Source: Microbacterium terrae
GTDB lineage: Bacteria; Actinomycetota; Actinomycetes; Actinomycetales; Microbacteriaceae
Length of the DNA stretch: 64,000 nucleotides
Assembly: GCF_017831975.1 (NCBI RefSeq)
Contig: NZ_JAFDSS010000001.1
Span: 2,604,001 to 2,668,000, forward strand
Direction: 5' to 3'
This document shows, piece by piece, positions 24,871 to 32,379 of this stretch. The first letter of the stretch is position 1. The number at the start of each line of letters is the position of its first letter. The translations under genes were made by a program, and so were the position numbers. The notes under the pieces were generated by a model. It searched no databases. It worked only from the letters and a program-made list of their open reading frames with translations, and was not told the origin of the DNA.

Positions 24871-24896
24871 CGAAAGTTTCGACTTCAACGTCGAAA
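24871..24896. promoter_or_regulatory. Overlapping CGAAA/TTTCG operator palindromes upstream of the sugar-binding protein gene
   Basis: CGAAAGTTTCG (24871-24881) is an odd palindrome of the CGAA-N-TTCG class. Overlapping it, TTTCGAC (24877-24883) and GTCGAAA (24890-24896) form a 7-bp inverted repeat with 6-bp spacer. The block lies between the promoter and the GAGAGG ribosome binding site. It is a likely binding site for the LacI regulator at 18291. Confidence 0.65.
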
Positions 24897-24914
24897 GTGG
24901 TGTGGACGCGACCT

Positions 24915-24944
24915 AGGGTACGACGGAACGAGATTTGCGGTCAA
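24915..24944 (-). promoter_or_regulatory. Sigma-70-type promoter of the sugar transporter operon
   Basis: Minus-strand TTGACC (24944-24939), 18-nt spacer, TACCCT (24920-24915). This is the best -35/-10 pair in the region; transcription would start around 24908, just upstream of the operator block. Confidence 0.55.
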
Positions 24945-24980
24945 GAGCAACAAATACCGATTCGGCAACGCGTCTGCCCG

Positions 24981-24986
24981 TACAGT
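24981..24986 (+). promoter_or_regulatory. -10 element TACAGT of a leaderless promoter (ROK gene)
   Basis: TACAGT ends 7 nt before the GTG at 24994; no ribosome binding site is present. Confidence 0.6.
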
Positions 24987-24993
24987 GAATCGG

Positions 24994-26157
24994 GTGAGCG
25001 ATCCGTCCCCCGCCGAAGGCGTGCGTCAGCGCAACCTCGCGCGATTGCTGCGGCTCGTGCACGTCGACGGGCCCCTCTCGCGCGCCGCGCTCACCGAGGC
25101 GACGGGGCTCAACCGCTCGACGATCGCCGACCTCGTCGGCCGCCTCGTCGACGAGGGCCTGGTCGAGGAGCGCGCACCCGACCCGGCGCGCCGCGTCGGA
25201 CGCCCGTCGCCCGTGGTCGTCGCCGACCCCCGGGTCGTCGCGGTGACGGCCAACCCCGAGGTCGACGCGCTCACCCTCGCCGCCGTCGGCCTCGACAGGA
25301 CGATCCGGCTGCGCGAGCGCATCGAGGTCGACCACCTCCTCTCCCCCGACGAGACCGCGACCCTCATCGCCGACCGCATCACCGCCTGGCGTGCCGGCGA
25401 TCTCGCCGACGCCCGCATCATCGGCGTGGGCCTCGCCGTTCCGGGCCTGGTCCGCGCGGCCGACGGGCTCGTGCGCAACGCCCCGCACCTGGGCTGGATC
25501 GACACGCCCGTGCGCGACCTGGTGGCGCACGCCACCGGGCTGCCGGTCGCGGTCGACAACGACGCGAGCCTCGGCGCCCTCGCGGAGCACCTGTTCGGAG
25601 CGGCGCGCGGAGTCGACGATGTGGTGTATCTCAACGGCGGCGCGAGCGGCATCGGCGGCGGCCTGATCGTGCACGGGATGCCCGTGGCCGGCGCCGCAGG
25701 ATACGCGGGGGAGTTCGGCCAGAACCGCCCCGGCATCGCCGCGTCCGCCGATCGTCGCGCCGAGGGCGGTGTGCTCGAAGACGAGGTGAGCCGTGCTCAC
25801 CTGCTCGAGGCCGTGGGGCTGCGCGCAGCCGACGAGCCCACCCTCGCCGCCGCGCTGGCAGCCGCCGGGGCCGACCCGGGTGTCGCCGCCGAACTCGAGC
25901 GGCAGCGCCGCATCCTCGCCACCGCGCTCGCGAACGCGGTGAACGTGCTCAACCCGTCGGTCGTCGTCCTGGGCGGGTTCCTCGCGACGATCGCCGCGCA
26001 CGACCCCGAAGGGCTCCGCGCCGCGGTCGCCGCCCAGGCGATGGACTCGACCGCCGACGACCTCGACATCCGCGTCGCATCGCTCGCCGAGGACCGCCTG
26101 CTCATCGGGGCCGCGGAGTCCGCGTTCGCCGACCTGCTGCGCGATCCCACCGCCTGA
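24994..26157 (+). CDS. ROK family transcriptional regulator (XylR/NagC type)
   Basis: 387 residues starting at a leaderless GTG. A winged helix is at about residues 10-70 (RQRNLARLLRLVHVDGPLSRAALTEATGLNRSTIADLVGRLVDEGLVEE), followed by the ROK sugar-kinase-like domain (IIGVGLAVPGLVRAADG, VAVDNDASLGALAEHLFGAARG, VVYLNGGASGIGGGLIVHG). The usual zinc motif CxCGxxGCxE after the catalytic-site region is missing; the equivalent stretch reads GEFGQNRPGIAASADRR, so the protein cannot bind the structural zinc in the normal way. It is divergent from the sugar transporter operon and is a second candidate regulator of it or of xylA. Confidence 0.88.
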   Translation: MSDPSPAEGVRQRNLARLLRLVHVDGPLSRAALTEATGLNRSTIADLVGRLVDEGLVEERAPDPARRVGRPSPVVVADPRVVAVTANPEVDALTLAAVGLDRTIRLRERIEVDHLLSPDETATLIADRITAWRAGDLADARIIGVGLAVPGLVRAADGLVRNAPHLGWIDTPVRDLVAHATGLPVAVDNDASLGALAEHLFGAARGVDDVVYLNGGASGIGGGLIVHGMPVAGAAGYAGEFGQNRPGIAASADRRAEGGVLEDEVSRAHLLEAVGLRAADEPTLAAALAAAGADPGVAAELERQRRILATALANAVNVLNPSVVVLGGFLATIAAHDPEGLRAAVAAQAMDSTADDLDIRVASLAEDRLLIGAAESAFADLLRDPTA

Positions 26158-26199
26158 CGCGGAGGCTGGGCGCGGAGGCCCCTTTGCCCTACCCCCGCC

Positions 26200-27288
26200 C
26201 TACGCCGTCCGCCATGCTCCGGCCGCGGTGAGCGGCACGAGCGACGGGCGGTCGCGGGTGGTCGTGAGCGGCTCGCGCACGCCCGACTCGGCGGAGCGCT
26301 GCAGCAGCGTCATGATCTCGAGCGCGTGCAGCGCCATCGCACCGTCGGCACGGCCGTGGCCGGCGACGAGGTCGATGAGGCCGACGCCGCGCCCCGCGTC
26401 GACGTAGCCGGCCGACGGGCCGAGGCGCCGCCAGTCGCCGCCGCGCGGGTGCAGCAGCACGTCGCCGGCAAAGGTGTTGGGGTCGGGCACCACGAGTGCC
26501 CCGTCGACGCCCTGCACCTCGATGGGGTGCGCCGTCGACGCGTCGCCGTCGAAGCTCATGGTCACCGTCGAGATGGCGCCGGAGGCGTGATGAAGGATGC
26601 CGGCGAGGTGCGTGTCGACCTCGACGGCGACGCGTTCCCCGGCCCGCGGACCCGATCCGATCTCGCGCTCGGAGCGAGAGCGCGACGCGGCGCCCGACAC
26701 TGCGACGACCGGTCCGAGCAGCTGCACGAGGGAGGTGATGTAGTACGGCCCCATGTCGAGGAGCGGCCCGCCGCCCGTGCGGTAGTAGAAGTCGGGGTGC
26801 GGATGCCACGACTCGTGGCCGCCCGAGATCCAGGTGGCCGCAGCCGACACCGGCGTGCCGATGAGACCCCGGTCGATCGCGGCGCGCGCGGTCTGGACGC
26901 CCGTGCCGAGCACCGTGTCGGGCGCGCTTCCGAGTCGCACTCCCGCTGCGGCCGCGGCATCCGTCATCCGCCTGGCGTCGTCGAACGTCGCCGCCAGCGG
27001 CTTCTCGCCGTATACGTGCTTGCCGTGCGCGATGGCGGCGAGCGCCACCTCCGCGTGCGCGGCGGGGATGGTGAGGTTGAGCACCGTGGCGACGTCGTCG
27101 TCGGCGACGAGCTCGTCGGTGGTGAGCACGCGGCACCCGTCGATGCGCTCGGCCACGCTCGCGGCGCGCGAGCGGTCGAGGTCGGCGACGGCGGTGATGC
27201 GCACCGCCGACGAGCCGACGAGGGTGTCGAGGTACTGACCCGAGATGACCCCGAGCCCGACGATGCCTACCGCGTGCGGGCTGCCCAC
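26200..27288 (-). CDS. Gfo/Idh/MocA family oxidoreductase
   Basis: 362 residues. An N-terminal Rossmann fold (VGIVGLGVISGQYLDTL) is followed by the EKP motif (GKHVYGEKPLAATFDDARRM), which carries the catalytic lysine, and a GGGPLLDMGPYYITSLVQLLG segment typical of the C-terminal domain. Start is GTG 27288 with AAGGGG about 6 nt upstream, overlapping the end of the ThuA-like gene by 22 nt. Family members oxidise or reduce sugars or inositols with NAD(P). With ThuA and a LacI regulator it forms a small sugar-use unit; the substrate is unknown. Confidence 0.88.
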   Translation of the reverse strand: MGSPHAVGIVGLGVISGQYLDTLVGSSAVRITAVADLDRSRAASVAERIDGCRVLTTDELVADDDVATVLNLTIPAAHAEVALAAIAHGKHVYGEKPLAATFDDARRMTDAAAAAGVRLGSAPDTVLGTGVQTARAAIDRGLIGTPVSAAATWISGGHESWHPHPDFYYRTGGGPLLDMGPYYITSLVQLLGPVVAVSGAASRSRSEREIGSGPRAGERVAVEVDTHLAGILHHASGAISTVTMSFDGDASTAHPIEVQGVDGALVVPDPNTFAGDVLLHPRGGDWRRLGPSAGYVDAGRGVGLIDLVAGHGRADGAMALHALEIMTLLQRSAESGVREPLTTTRDRPSLVPLTAAGAWRTA

Positions 27289-27980
27289 AGCATGCCCCTT
27301 TCGATGATGGTGCGCACGTTCGGGTCGACGAGCACCTCGACACGGTGCCCGGGTGTGGCGACGAACACGCGCCCGGCGCCCCATTCGCGCGTCCACACCG
27401 CCGGCGAGGTGACCGGTCGATGCCACGGGTGGTAGGGCTGCACCGGATGCGTGGTGGTGGCGAGCACGTCGTTGAGGTCGTCGTGGAGCACCCAGTACTG
27501 CTCGGTGGTCAGTGCGAAGTCGTCGAGGCCGCGCATGATCTCGTGCGCCCGTCCCGCGTCGGTGAGCTGAACGGTGTGGTCGAGGTAGTTGTCGGATGCG
27601 TCGCCGCACACCTCATCGGGATGCCTCGACGGATGCGTGGCGAACTGTCCGCCGATGAGCTGCAGGTAGTCCGACGACGCGCGATACGAGTCGGCGATGC
27701 CGCCGTGCCACCCCGCGAGCCCGGTGCCGGCCGCGACGGCCGAGCGGAGCCCGGTCAGGGCCTCGCCCGAGATCTGCGACATCGTGACGCACTGCACGAT
27801 GAGATCGGTCGCAGCCATGCGCTCCGGGTCGGCGTAGACCTCGGGCGACTCCTCGATGGTCACGTCGAATCCGCTGCCCTGCAGGTGCGGTACGAACAGG
27901 TCGGTCGCCTCGACAGGCTGGTGACCGTCCCACCCGCCGCGGACGATCAGCGCGGTGCGGGTCGATGTCGTCGTCGTCAT
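27267..27980 (-). CDS. ThuA domain protein
   Basis: 237 residues from ATG 27980, which has GAGGAAAGG upstream; the longer frame lacks one. It has the ThuA/GATase-like fold: TALIVRGGWDGHQPVEATDLFVPHLQGSGFDV, a LAGWHGGIADSYRASSDYLQLIGGQF block and YHPWHRPVTSPAVWTREWGAGRVFVATPGHR. ThuA (trehalose utilisation) proteins take part in disaccharide 3-keto derivative metabolism with Gfo/Idh/MocA dehydrogenases, which fits the overlapping downstream gene. First gene of the two-gene operon, divergent from a LacI regulator. Confidence 0.85.
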   Translation of the reverse strand: MTTTTSTRTALIVRGGWDGHQPVEATDLFVPHLQGSGFDVTIEESPEVYADPERMAATDLIVQCVTMSQISGEALTGLRSAVAAGTGLAGWHGGIADSYRASSDYLQLIGGQFATHPSRHPDEVCGDASDNYLDHTVQLTDAGRAHEIMRGLDDFALTTEQYWVLHDDLNDVLATTTHPVQPYHPWHRPVTSPAVWTREWGAGRVFVATPGHRVEVLVDPNVRTIIERGMLWAARTR

Positions 27981-28036
27981 CCGTGATGCCTTTCCTCGAC
28001 CGAGGATGCCATCGCCGGTAGCGGCGCACGACGACC

Positions 28037-28044
28037 TTGCGCAA
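28037..28044. promoter_or_regulatory. Possible LacI operator TTGCGCAA
   Basis: The palindrome TTGCGCAA with central CG, typical of LacI-family operators, lies between the divergent ThuA and LacI genes and overlaps the likely promoter of the LacI gene. Short, hence tentative. Confidence 0.45.
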
Positions 28045-28048
28045 AACT
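28043..28048 (+). promoter_or_regulatory. Weak -10 element AAAACT of a possible leaderless promoter
   Basis: AAAACT ends 6 nt before the ATG at 28055 and overlaps the TTGCGCAA palindrome. First base departs from consensus. Confidence 0.3.
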
Positions 28049-28054
28049 GTCCGG

Positions 28055-29068
28055 ATGCCACCGCCACCGGATGCCTCGCGTGTGACGCTCACCGATGTCG
28101 CCGCTGCGGCCGGTGTCAGCATCGCGACAGCCTCGCGTGCCCTCGCCGGGCGCGGCGATCTGGCGGCGGTCACGCGCCGGCGCGTGCTGGCTGCCGCGCG
28201 CGACCTCCGGTACGCCCGCGACCCCGCCGCCGGCGGTCGACCGGCCGGTTCGGCGCGCCTCCTCGACCTGGTGCTCGGGTGGTTCCACAACGCGTACTCC
28301 GACGAGGTGACCGCGGGTGCCCGCAGCGCGGCCGCCGCGGCGGGCTACGACCTGGTGCTCACCGAGGAGCGCGACATCCCCTCCGACGACTGGCCGATGC
28401 GCATCCGGCGCAGAGGCTCGGCCGGCGTCGTGCTCGGACTCGTCTCGCCCACCAGAGCACAGATCGAGACCCTCACCGAGGCAGGCATCCCCCTGGTGCT
28501 GCTCGATCCGCAGGCCGAGCGCACCTCCTCCCTCACCTCGGTGCGCACAACCGACCGCGACGGCGGCGCGGTAGCCGCCGCACACCTCATAGATCGCGGT
28601 GCCACCCGGTTCGCGGTCGTCACCGGCACGCCGGCGTACCGCTACGGCCGCGCCCGAGTGGCCGGGTTCACCGCCGAACTCACGCGGCTGGGCCCCGCGG
28701 CGACGCCGACGGTCATCGCCGGCGACTGGGGCGGTCCCGCCGCACGCGACGGCGCGCTCCCGCTGCTGAAGGCGCTGCCCGCCGGGGAGCGGCTCGGCGT
28801 GTTCGCCTGCACCGACGAGATGGCCGCAGGCGTCTACGCGGCCGCGGCGGCCGTGGGGCGCAGCATCCCCGACGATGTGCTCGTCGTGGGGTTCGACGAT
28901 CTGCGTGCGGCGCGGTGGCTGACCCCGGCCCTGACCACCGTGCGCCAGCCGATCCGCGAGATGGCGGCCGCCGCGGTCGAGGCCCTGGCTGCGACGGCCG
29001 CGGGGGCTGATCTCGCGACGACGCCGATCGTGCTGCCGACCCGTCTCGTCGTGCGCGACTCGACCTGA
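28055..29068 (+). CDS. LacI family transcriptional regulator
   Basis: 337 residues from ATG 28055. Helix-turn-helix: VTLTDVAAAAGVSIATASRALAGRG, then VLAAARDLRYARDP; sensor domain from about residue 65 (LLDLVLGWFHNAYSDEVTAGA, VVLGLVSPTRAQIETLTEAGIPLVLLDP, VGFDDLRAARWLTPALTTVRQPIREMA). It is divergent from the ThuA-Gfo/Idh operon and separated from it by 74 nt containing a TTGCGCAA palindrome, so it probably represses that operon. It belongs to the same family as the regulator at 18291 but the two recognition helices differ (SIATASRAL versus SLATMSKVL). Confidence 0.9.
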   Translation: MPPPPDASRVTLTDVAAAAGVSIATASRALAGRGDLAAVTRRRVLAAARDLRYARDPAAGGRPAGSARLLDLVLGWFHNAYSDEVTAGARSAAAAAGYDLVLTEERDIPSDDWPMRIRRRGSAGVVLGLVSPTRAQIETLTEAGIPLVLLDPQAERTSSLTSVRTTDRDGGAVAAAHLIDRGATRFAVVTGTPAYRYGRARVAGFTAELTRLGPAATPTVIAGDWGGPAARDGALPLLKALPAGERLGVFACTDEMAAGVYAAAAAVGRSIPDDVLVVGFDDLRAARWLTPALTTVRQPIREMAAAAVEALAATAAGADLATTPIVLPTRLVVRDST

Positions 29069-29154
29069 GCCGATGCTCAACCGTCCGGACGGTCCGCCGG
29101 GATGGGCGCGTGAACCGGACGAAGCGTCCCATGGTCGGCCCGGGATCGCGCCGG

Positions 29155-29160
29155 TATCGT
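29155..29160 (+). promoter_or_regulatory. Putative -10 element TATCGT of the second aminotransferase gene
   Basis: TATCGT lies 26 nt before the ATG at 29187 and would give a short leader containing AGGAG. No convincing -35 is seen. A 14-bp palindrome, ACCGTCCGGACGGT, lies at 29080-29093 and may end the upstream LacI transcript. Confidence 0.35.
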
Positions 29161-29186
29161 CGGGAGGGACGCGACAGGAGACCCGT

Positions 29187-30590
29187 ATGTCCATCACGAC
29201 CGCTCGTCCCGCCCGCACCGAAGCCGAACTGCAGCAGATGGCCAAGGACCACCTCTGGATGCATTTCGCCCGGCAGTCCGTGATGACCGAGGGCCCGGGG
29301 GTGCCGATCATCACCAAGGGCGAGGGCCACCACATCTGGGACTCGCAGGGCAGGAAGTACATCGACGGCCTCGCCGGCCTGTTCGTCGTGGCGGCCGGCC
29401 ACGGCCGCAAGCGCCTCGCTCAGGCCGCGGCGAAGCAGGCTGAAGAGCTGGCGTTCTTCCCGATCTGGTCGTACGCGCACCCCGCCGCGATCGAGCTGGC
29501 GGACCGCATCGCCGACCACGCCCCCGGCGACCTCAACAAGGTCTTCTTCTCCACCGGCGGCGGCGAAGCGGTCGAGACCGCGTTCAAACTCGCGAAGTAC
29601 TACTGGAAGCTCCAGGGCAAGCCCACCAAGCACAAGGTGATCTCGCGCGCGGTGGCCTACCACGGCACCCCGCAGGGCGCGCTCGCGATCACCGGCATCC
29701 CGGCCATGAAGTCGATGTTCGAGCCGGTCACCCCCGGCGGGTTCCGGGTGCCGAACACCAACTTCTACCGCGCGTCCGACATGGGGGCGCCCACCGGCAG
29801 CCTCGAGGAGTTCGGTGTCTGGGCGGCCGACCGCATCGAGGAGATGATCCAGTTCGAGGGACCCGACACGGTCGCCGCGGTGTTCCTCGAGCCGGTTCAG
29901 AACTCGGGCGGATGCTTCCCTCCGCCGCCCGGCTACTTCCAGCGGGTACGCGAGATCTGCGACCGCTACGACGTGCTGCTCGTGTCGGACGAGGTCATCT
30001 GCGCGTTCGGGCGCATCGGCCACATGTTCGCGTGCGACGCGTACGGCTACCAGCCCGACATGATCACCTTCGCGAAGGCCGTCACGAGCGGGTACTCGCC
30101 GCTCGGCGGCACCATCGTCAGCGACCGCATCTACGAGCCCTTCGCCCACGGAGACACCGCGTTCTATCACGGGTACACCTTCGGCGGACACCCGGTGTCG
30201 GCGGCGGTCGCCCTCGAGAACCTCGACATCTTCGAGGAGGAGGGCCTGCTCGAGCGGGTGCGCGAGAACTCGCCGATCTTCCGTTCGACGCTCGAGAAGC
30301 TCACCGACCTGCCGATCGTCGGCGACGTGCGCGGCGACGGCTACTTCTTCGGCATAGAGCTGGTCAAGGACAAGTCGACCAAGGAGACGTTCGACGACGA
30401 CGAGTCGGAGCGGCTGCTGCGCGGATTCCTCTCGAAGGCCCTGTTCGACGCCGGCCTCTACTGCCGCGCCGACGACCGCGGTGACCCCGTGATCCAGCTC
30501 GCCCCGCCGCTCACGATCGGACCGAGCGAGTTCGACGAGATCGAGCAGATCCTGCGGAGCGTGCTCACCGAGGCCTGGACCAGGCTCTGA
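29187..30590 (+). CDS. Class III aminotransferase (omega-amino acid:pyruvate/putrescine type)
   Basis: 467 residues. Start ATG 29187 has AGGAG 6 nt upstream. Motifs: YIDGLAGLFVVAAGHGRK, VFFSTGGGEAVETAFKLAKYY, SRAVAYHGTPQGALAITG, LVSDEVICAFGRIG and the PLP lysine at about residue 297 in ITFAKAVTSGYSPLGG. This pattern is that of omega-amino acid-pyruvate transaminases, in a different subgroup from the enzyme at 729-2135 (identical PLP-lysine position but distinct N-terminus). It stands alone between the LacI gene and a convergent FUSC gene. Substrate may be beta-alanine, putrescine or another omega-amine. Confidence 0.87.
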   Translation: MSITTARPARTEAELQQMAKDHLWMHFARQSVMTEGPGVPIITKGEGHHIWDSQGRKYIDGLAGLFVVAAGHGRKRLAQAAAKQAEELAFFPIWSYAHPAAIELADRIADHAPGDLNKVFFSTGGGEAVETAFKLAKYYWKLQGKPTKHKVISRAVAYHGTPQGALAITGIPAMKSMFEPVTPGGFRVPNTNFYRASDMGAPTGSLEEFGVWAADRIEEMIQFEGPDTVAAVFLEPVQNSGGCFPPPPGYFQRVREICDRYDVLLVSDEVICAFGRIGHMFACDAYGYQPDMITFAKAVTSGYSPLGGTIVSDRIYEPFAHGDTAFYHGYTFGGHPVSAAVALENLDIFEEEGLLERVRENSPIFRSTLEKLTDLPIVGDVRGDGYFFGIELVKDKSTKETFDDDESERLLRGFLSKALFDAGLYCRADDRGDPVIQLAPPLTIGPSEFDEIEQILRSVLTEAWTRL

Positions 30591-30611
30591 CGCCGATCCC
30601 GCCCCGCCGCT

Positions 30612-31727
30612 CTACCGGGCGGCGGGGCCGGTGCGCCGCACCGGCGGCACGATGATGGCGACGAGACCGAGCACCGAGCCGACGATCGTGTCGAGGATGC
30701 GCTCGAGCGCGACCGCACTCGACCCGATGTCGCCGGTCGCCGCCCCCGTCAGCAGCAGCACCATCGGGGTGATGAGCACCAGCGCCATCGCGTAGTGGCG
30801 CACCACCACGATCTCGATCGCGAACTGCAGCGCTCCGAGCAGCGCCGCCAGCCACAGACCCGCCCAGGGCACGAGGACGAGCAGGAAGTACAGTCCTGCT
30901 CCGCCCACCGTGCCGATCATGCGATGGATGCCGCGCGAGACGGCGACCCGGCGAGACGCCACCACTCCGACGACGGCGATGCCCGACGCGACGATCCAGT
31001 ACGCGCGGTCGGGGTCGACGAGGATCCCCGCGACCGAGCCGATGACCGCGACGAGCACCGAGCGCTGGAAGAGGCTCCAGCTGTCGGCATCCCACGGCTG
31101 TCGTGCGAGGATCTCGTGCAGCCGACGCCGCGGCTCGCGCCACCGGCGCGGCCGCACCAGCGGCGCGAGGGCGACCAGATACGAGAACACGCAGCCGGCC
31201 GACACCGCGGCGAGGTAGGTGACCGGGTGGAAGCCCGGGGCGACCGCGGCGACGTGCGCCGCGATCCCGAAGGTGAGCACGAAGAACAGGGGCCCGGGAG
31301 GACCGAGCCGGCACCCGAACATGAACGCGCTCGCGCCGACCGTCACCACCGCCATGCCGACGAGCGTCAGGACCGTGGATGACCCGACGAGCACTCCGAG
31401 CGCCGCGCACGCGATGAGGCCGACCACCACGAGCGGCAGCACCGTCGCCCGCTCGCGCGCCCGCAGCTGCGACACGTGCAGCGCGGCGAACGCGCCGGTG
31501 GCCGCCTGGTAGCCGAGGTCGGGACGACCGAGCAGCGTCATCACGGCGATGGGTGCGGCGATCGCGAGCGCCGCCTGGAGCGCGAGCGGCCAGCGGGGCC
31601 CGGGCGAGGGGCGGATCGTGTACAGGCTCCGCACTGTCGAGATCGTGGCCGTGCGCGACCAGGGGATGCGTCGCCGCTCGTCGGGCGACGACACGTCCGC
31701 GCCCACCTCCGGTCGATCCGCTGTCAC
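30612..31727 (-). CDS. FUSC family inner-membrane protein
   Basis: 371 residues. It has about ten hydrophobic helices in two blocks separated by a short soluble loop (RPRRWREPRRRLHEILARQPWDADSW), the arrangement of the fusaric acid resistance (FUSC)/aromatic carboxylate efflux family. FUSC proteins are associated with export of aromatic acids. GTG start lies 4 nt after the stop of the TetR gene, so it is co-transcribed and translationally coupled with its presumed regulator. Confidence 0.8.
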   Translation of the reverse strand: MTADRPEVGADVSSPDERRRIPWSRTATISTVRSLYTIRPSPGPRWPLALQAALAIAAPIAVMTLLGRPDLGYQAATGAFAALHVSQLRARERATVLPLVVVGLIACAALGVLVGSSTVLTLVGMAVVTVGASAFMFGCRLGPPGPLFFVLTFGIAAHVAAVAPGFHPVTYLAAVSAGCVFSYLVALAPLVRPRRWREPRRRLHEILARQPWDADSWSLFQRSVLVAVIGSVAGILVDPDRAYWIVASGIAVVGVVASRRVAVSRGIHRMIGTVGGAGLYFLLVLVPWAGLWLAALLGALQFAIEIVVVRHYAMALVLITPMVLLLTGAATGDIGSSAVALERILDTIVGSVLGLVAIIVPPVRRTGPAAR

Positions 31728-31731
31728 GACG

Positions 31732-32328
31732 CTAGTCCGAGGGGTTCCGGGTGTCGGCCGGGGGCTCGGGCGGCGCGAAGGCGGCCCGGAAGAGTGCGCG
31801 GGCTCGGGCGGCGGCGGCGGCCCGCGATGCGAGCGGCGTGCGTGAGAGCTCGCCGGCGAGCATCCCGGCGGCCATCGCGACGTCGGCGACCTCGACGTGC
31901 GTCCCGATGCGACGACTTTCGCGGTCGCGCTCGACCAGGCGCGCGACGACGCCGGTGAACCGCTCGCCGAGCAGGGCGACCCGCGGGTCCTCGAGGTCGG
32001 CGGTCACCAGTTCGATCAGCGCGGTCGAGACCATCGCCTGCGCGGCGACCTCCGCGAGAAGGTCGTCGACCGTGCGGCCGTCGTCGATGGTCTGCGACTC
32101 GAGGTCGGCGATGTTGTCTTCGAACACCGCCACGGCGAGCGCCGTGCGGTCGGGGAAGTGCCGGTAGAGGCTTCCCTGTCCGACGCCGGCGCGCTTGGCG
32201 ACCGCGCTGAATGGTGCGCCGAGCCCCGACTCCGCGTATACCTCGCGAGCTGCCGCGATCAGCGCGCGACGGTTCTCCGGTCCGGCGGCAGGACCGCGGT
32301 TCGCGCGCGGGCGCTCGGTGGTCGACAC
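31732..32328 (-). CDS. TetR family transcriptional regulator
   Basis: 198 residues starting at a leaderless GTG. Helix-turn-helix at about residues 20-65: RRALIAAAREVYAESGLGAPFSAVAKRAGVGQGSLYRHFPDRTALAVAVFEDNI. The C-terminal ligand domain is Ala-rich. A perfect 8-bp inverted repeat lies directly upstream, between it and the divergent SDR gene, so it probably represses both directions. It forms an operon with the FUSC gene. Likely ligand is an aromatic or lipophilic compound handled by SDR and FUSC, but that is an inference. Confidence 0.9.
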   Translation of the reverse strand: MSTTERPRANRGPAAGPENRRALIAAAREVYAESGLGAPFSAVAKRAGVGQGSLYRHFPDRTALAVAVFEDNIADLESQTIDDGRTVDDLLAEVAAQAMVSTALIELVTADLEDPRVALLGERFTGVVARLVERDRESRRIGTHVEVADVAMAAGMLAGELSRTPLASRAAAAARARALFRAAFAPPEPPADTRNPSD

Positions 32329-32334
32329 GGGTGT

Positions 32335-32340
32335 AGCCTA
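32335..32340 (-). promoter_or_regulatory. -10 element TAGGCT of a leaderless promoter (TetR gene)
   Basis: Minus-strand TAGGCT ends 6 nt before the GTG at 32328. The TetR operator begins 2 bp upstream of it. Confidence 0.6.
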
Positions 32341-32342
32341 GT

Positions 32343-32362
32343 ACCGGACATAGTTGTCCGGT
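32343..32362. promoter_or_regulatory. TetR operator palindrome
   Basis: ACCGGACA (32343-32350), TAGT spacer, TGTCCGGT (32355-32362): a perfect 8-bp inverted repeat between the divergent TetR and SDR genes. It abuts the TetR -10 element and lies 17 nt before the SDR start, so binding would block both. Confidence 0.75.
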
Positions 32363-32379
32363 CGAAAGGAGACCCGAAC

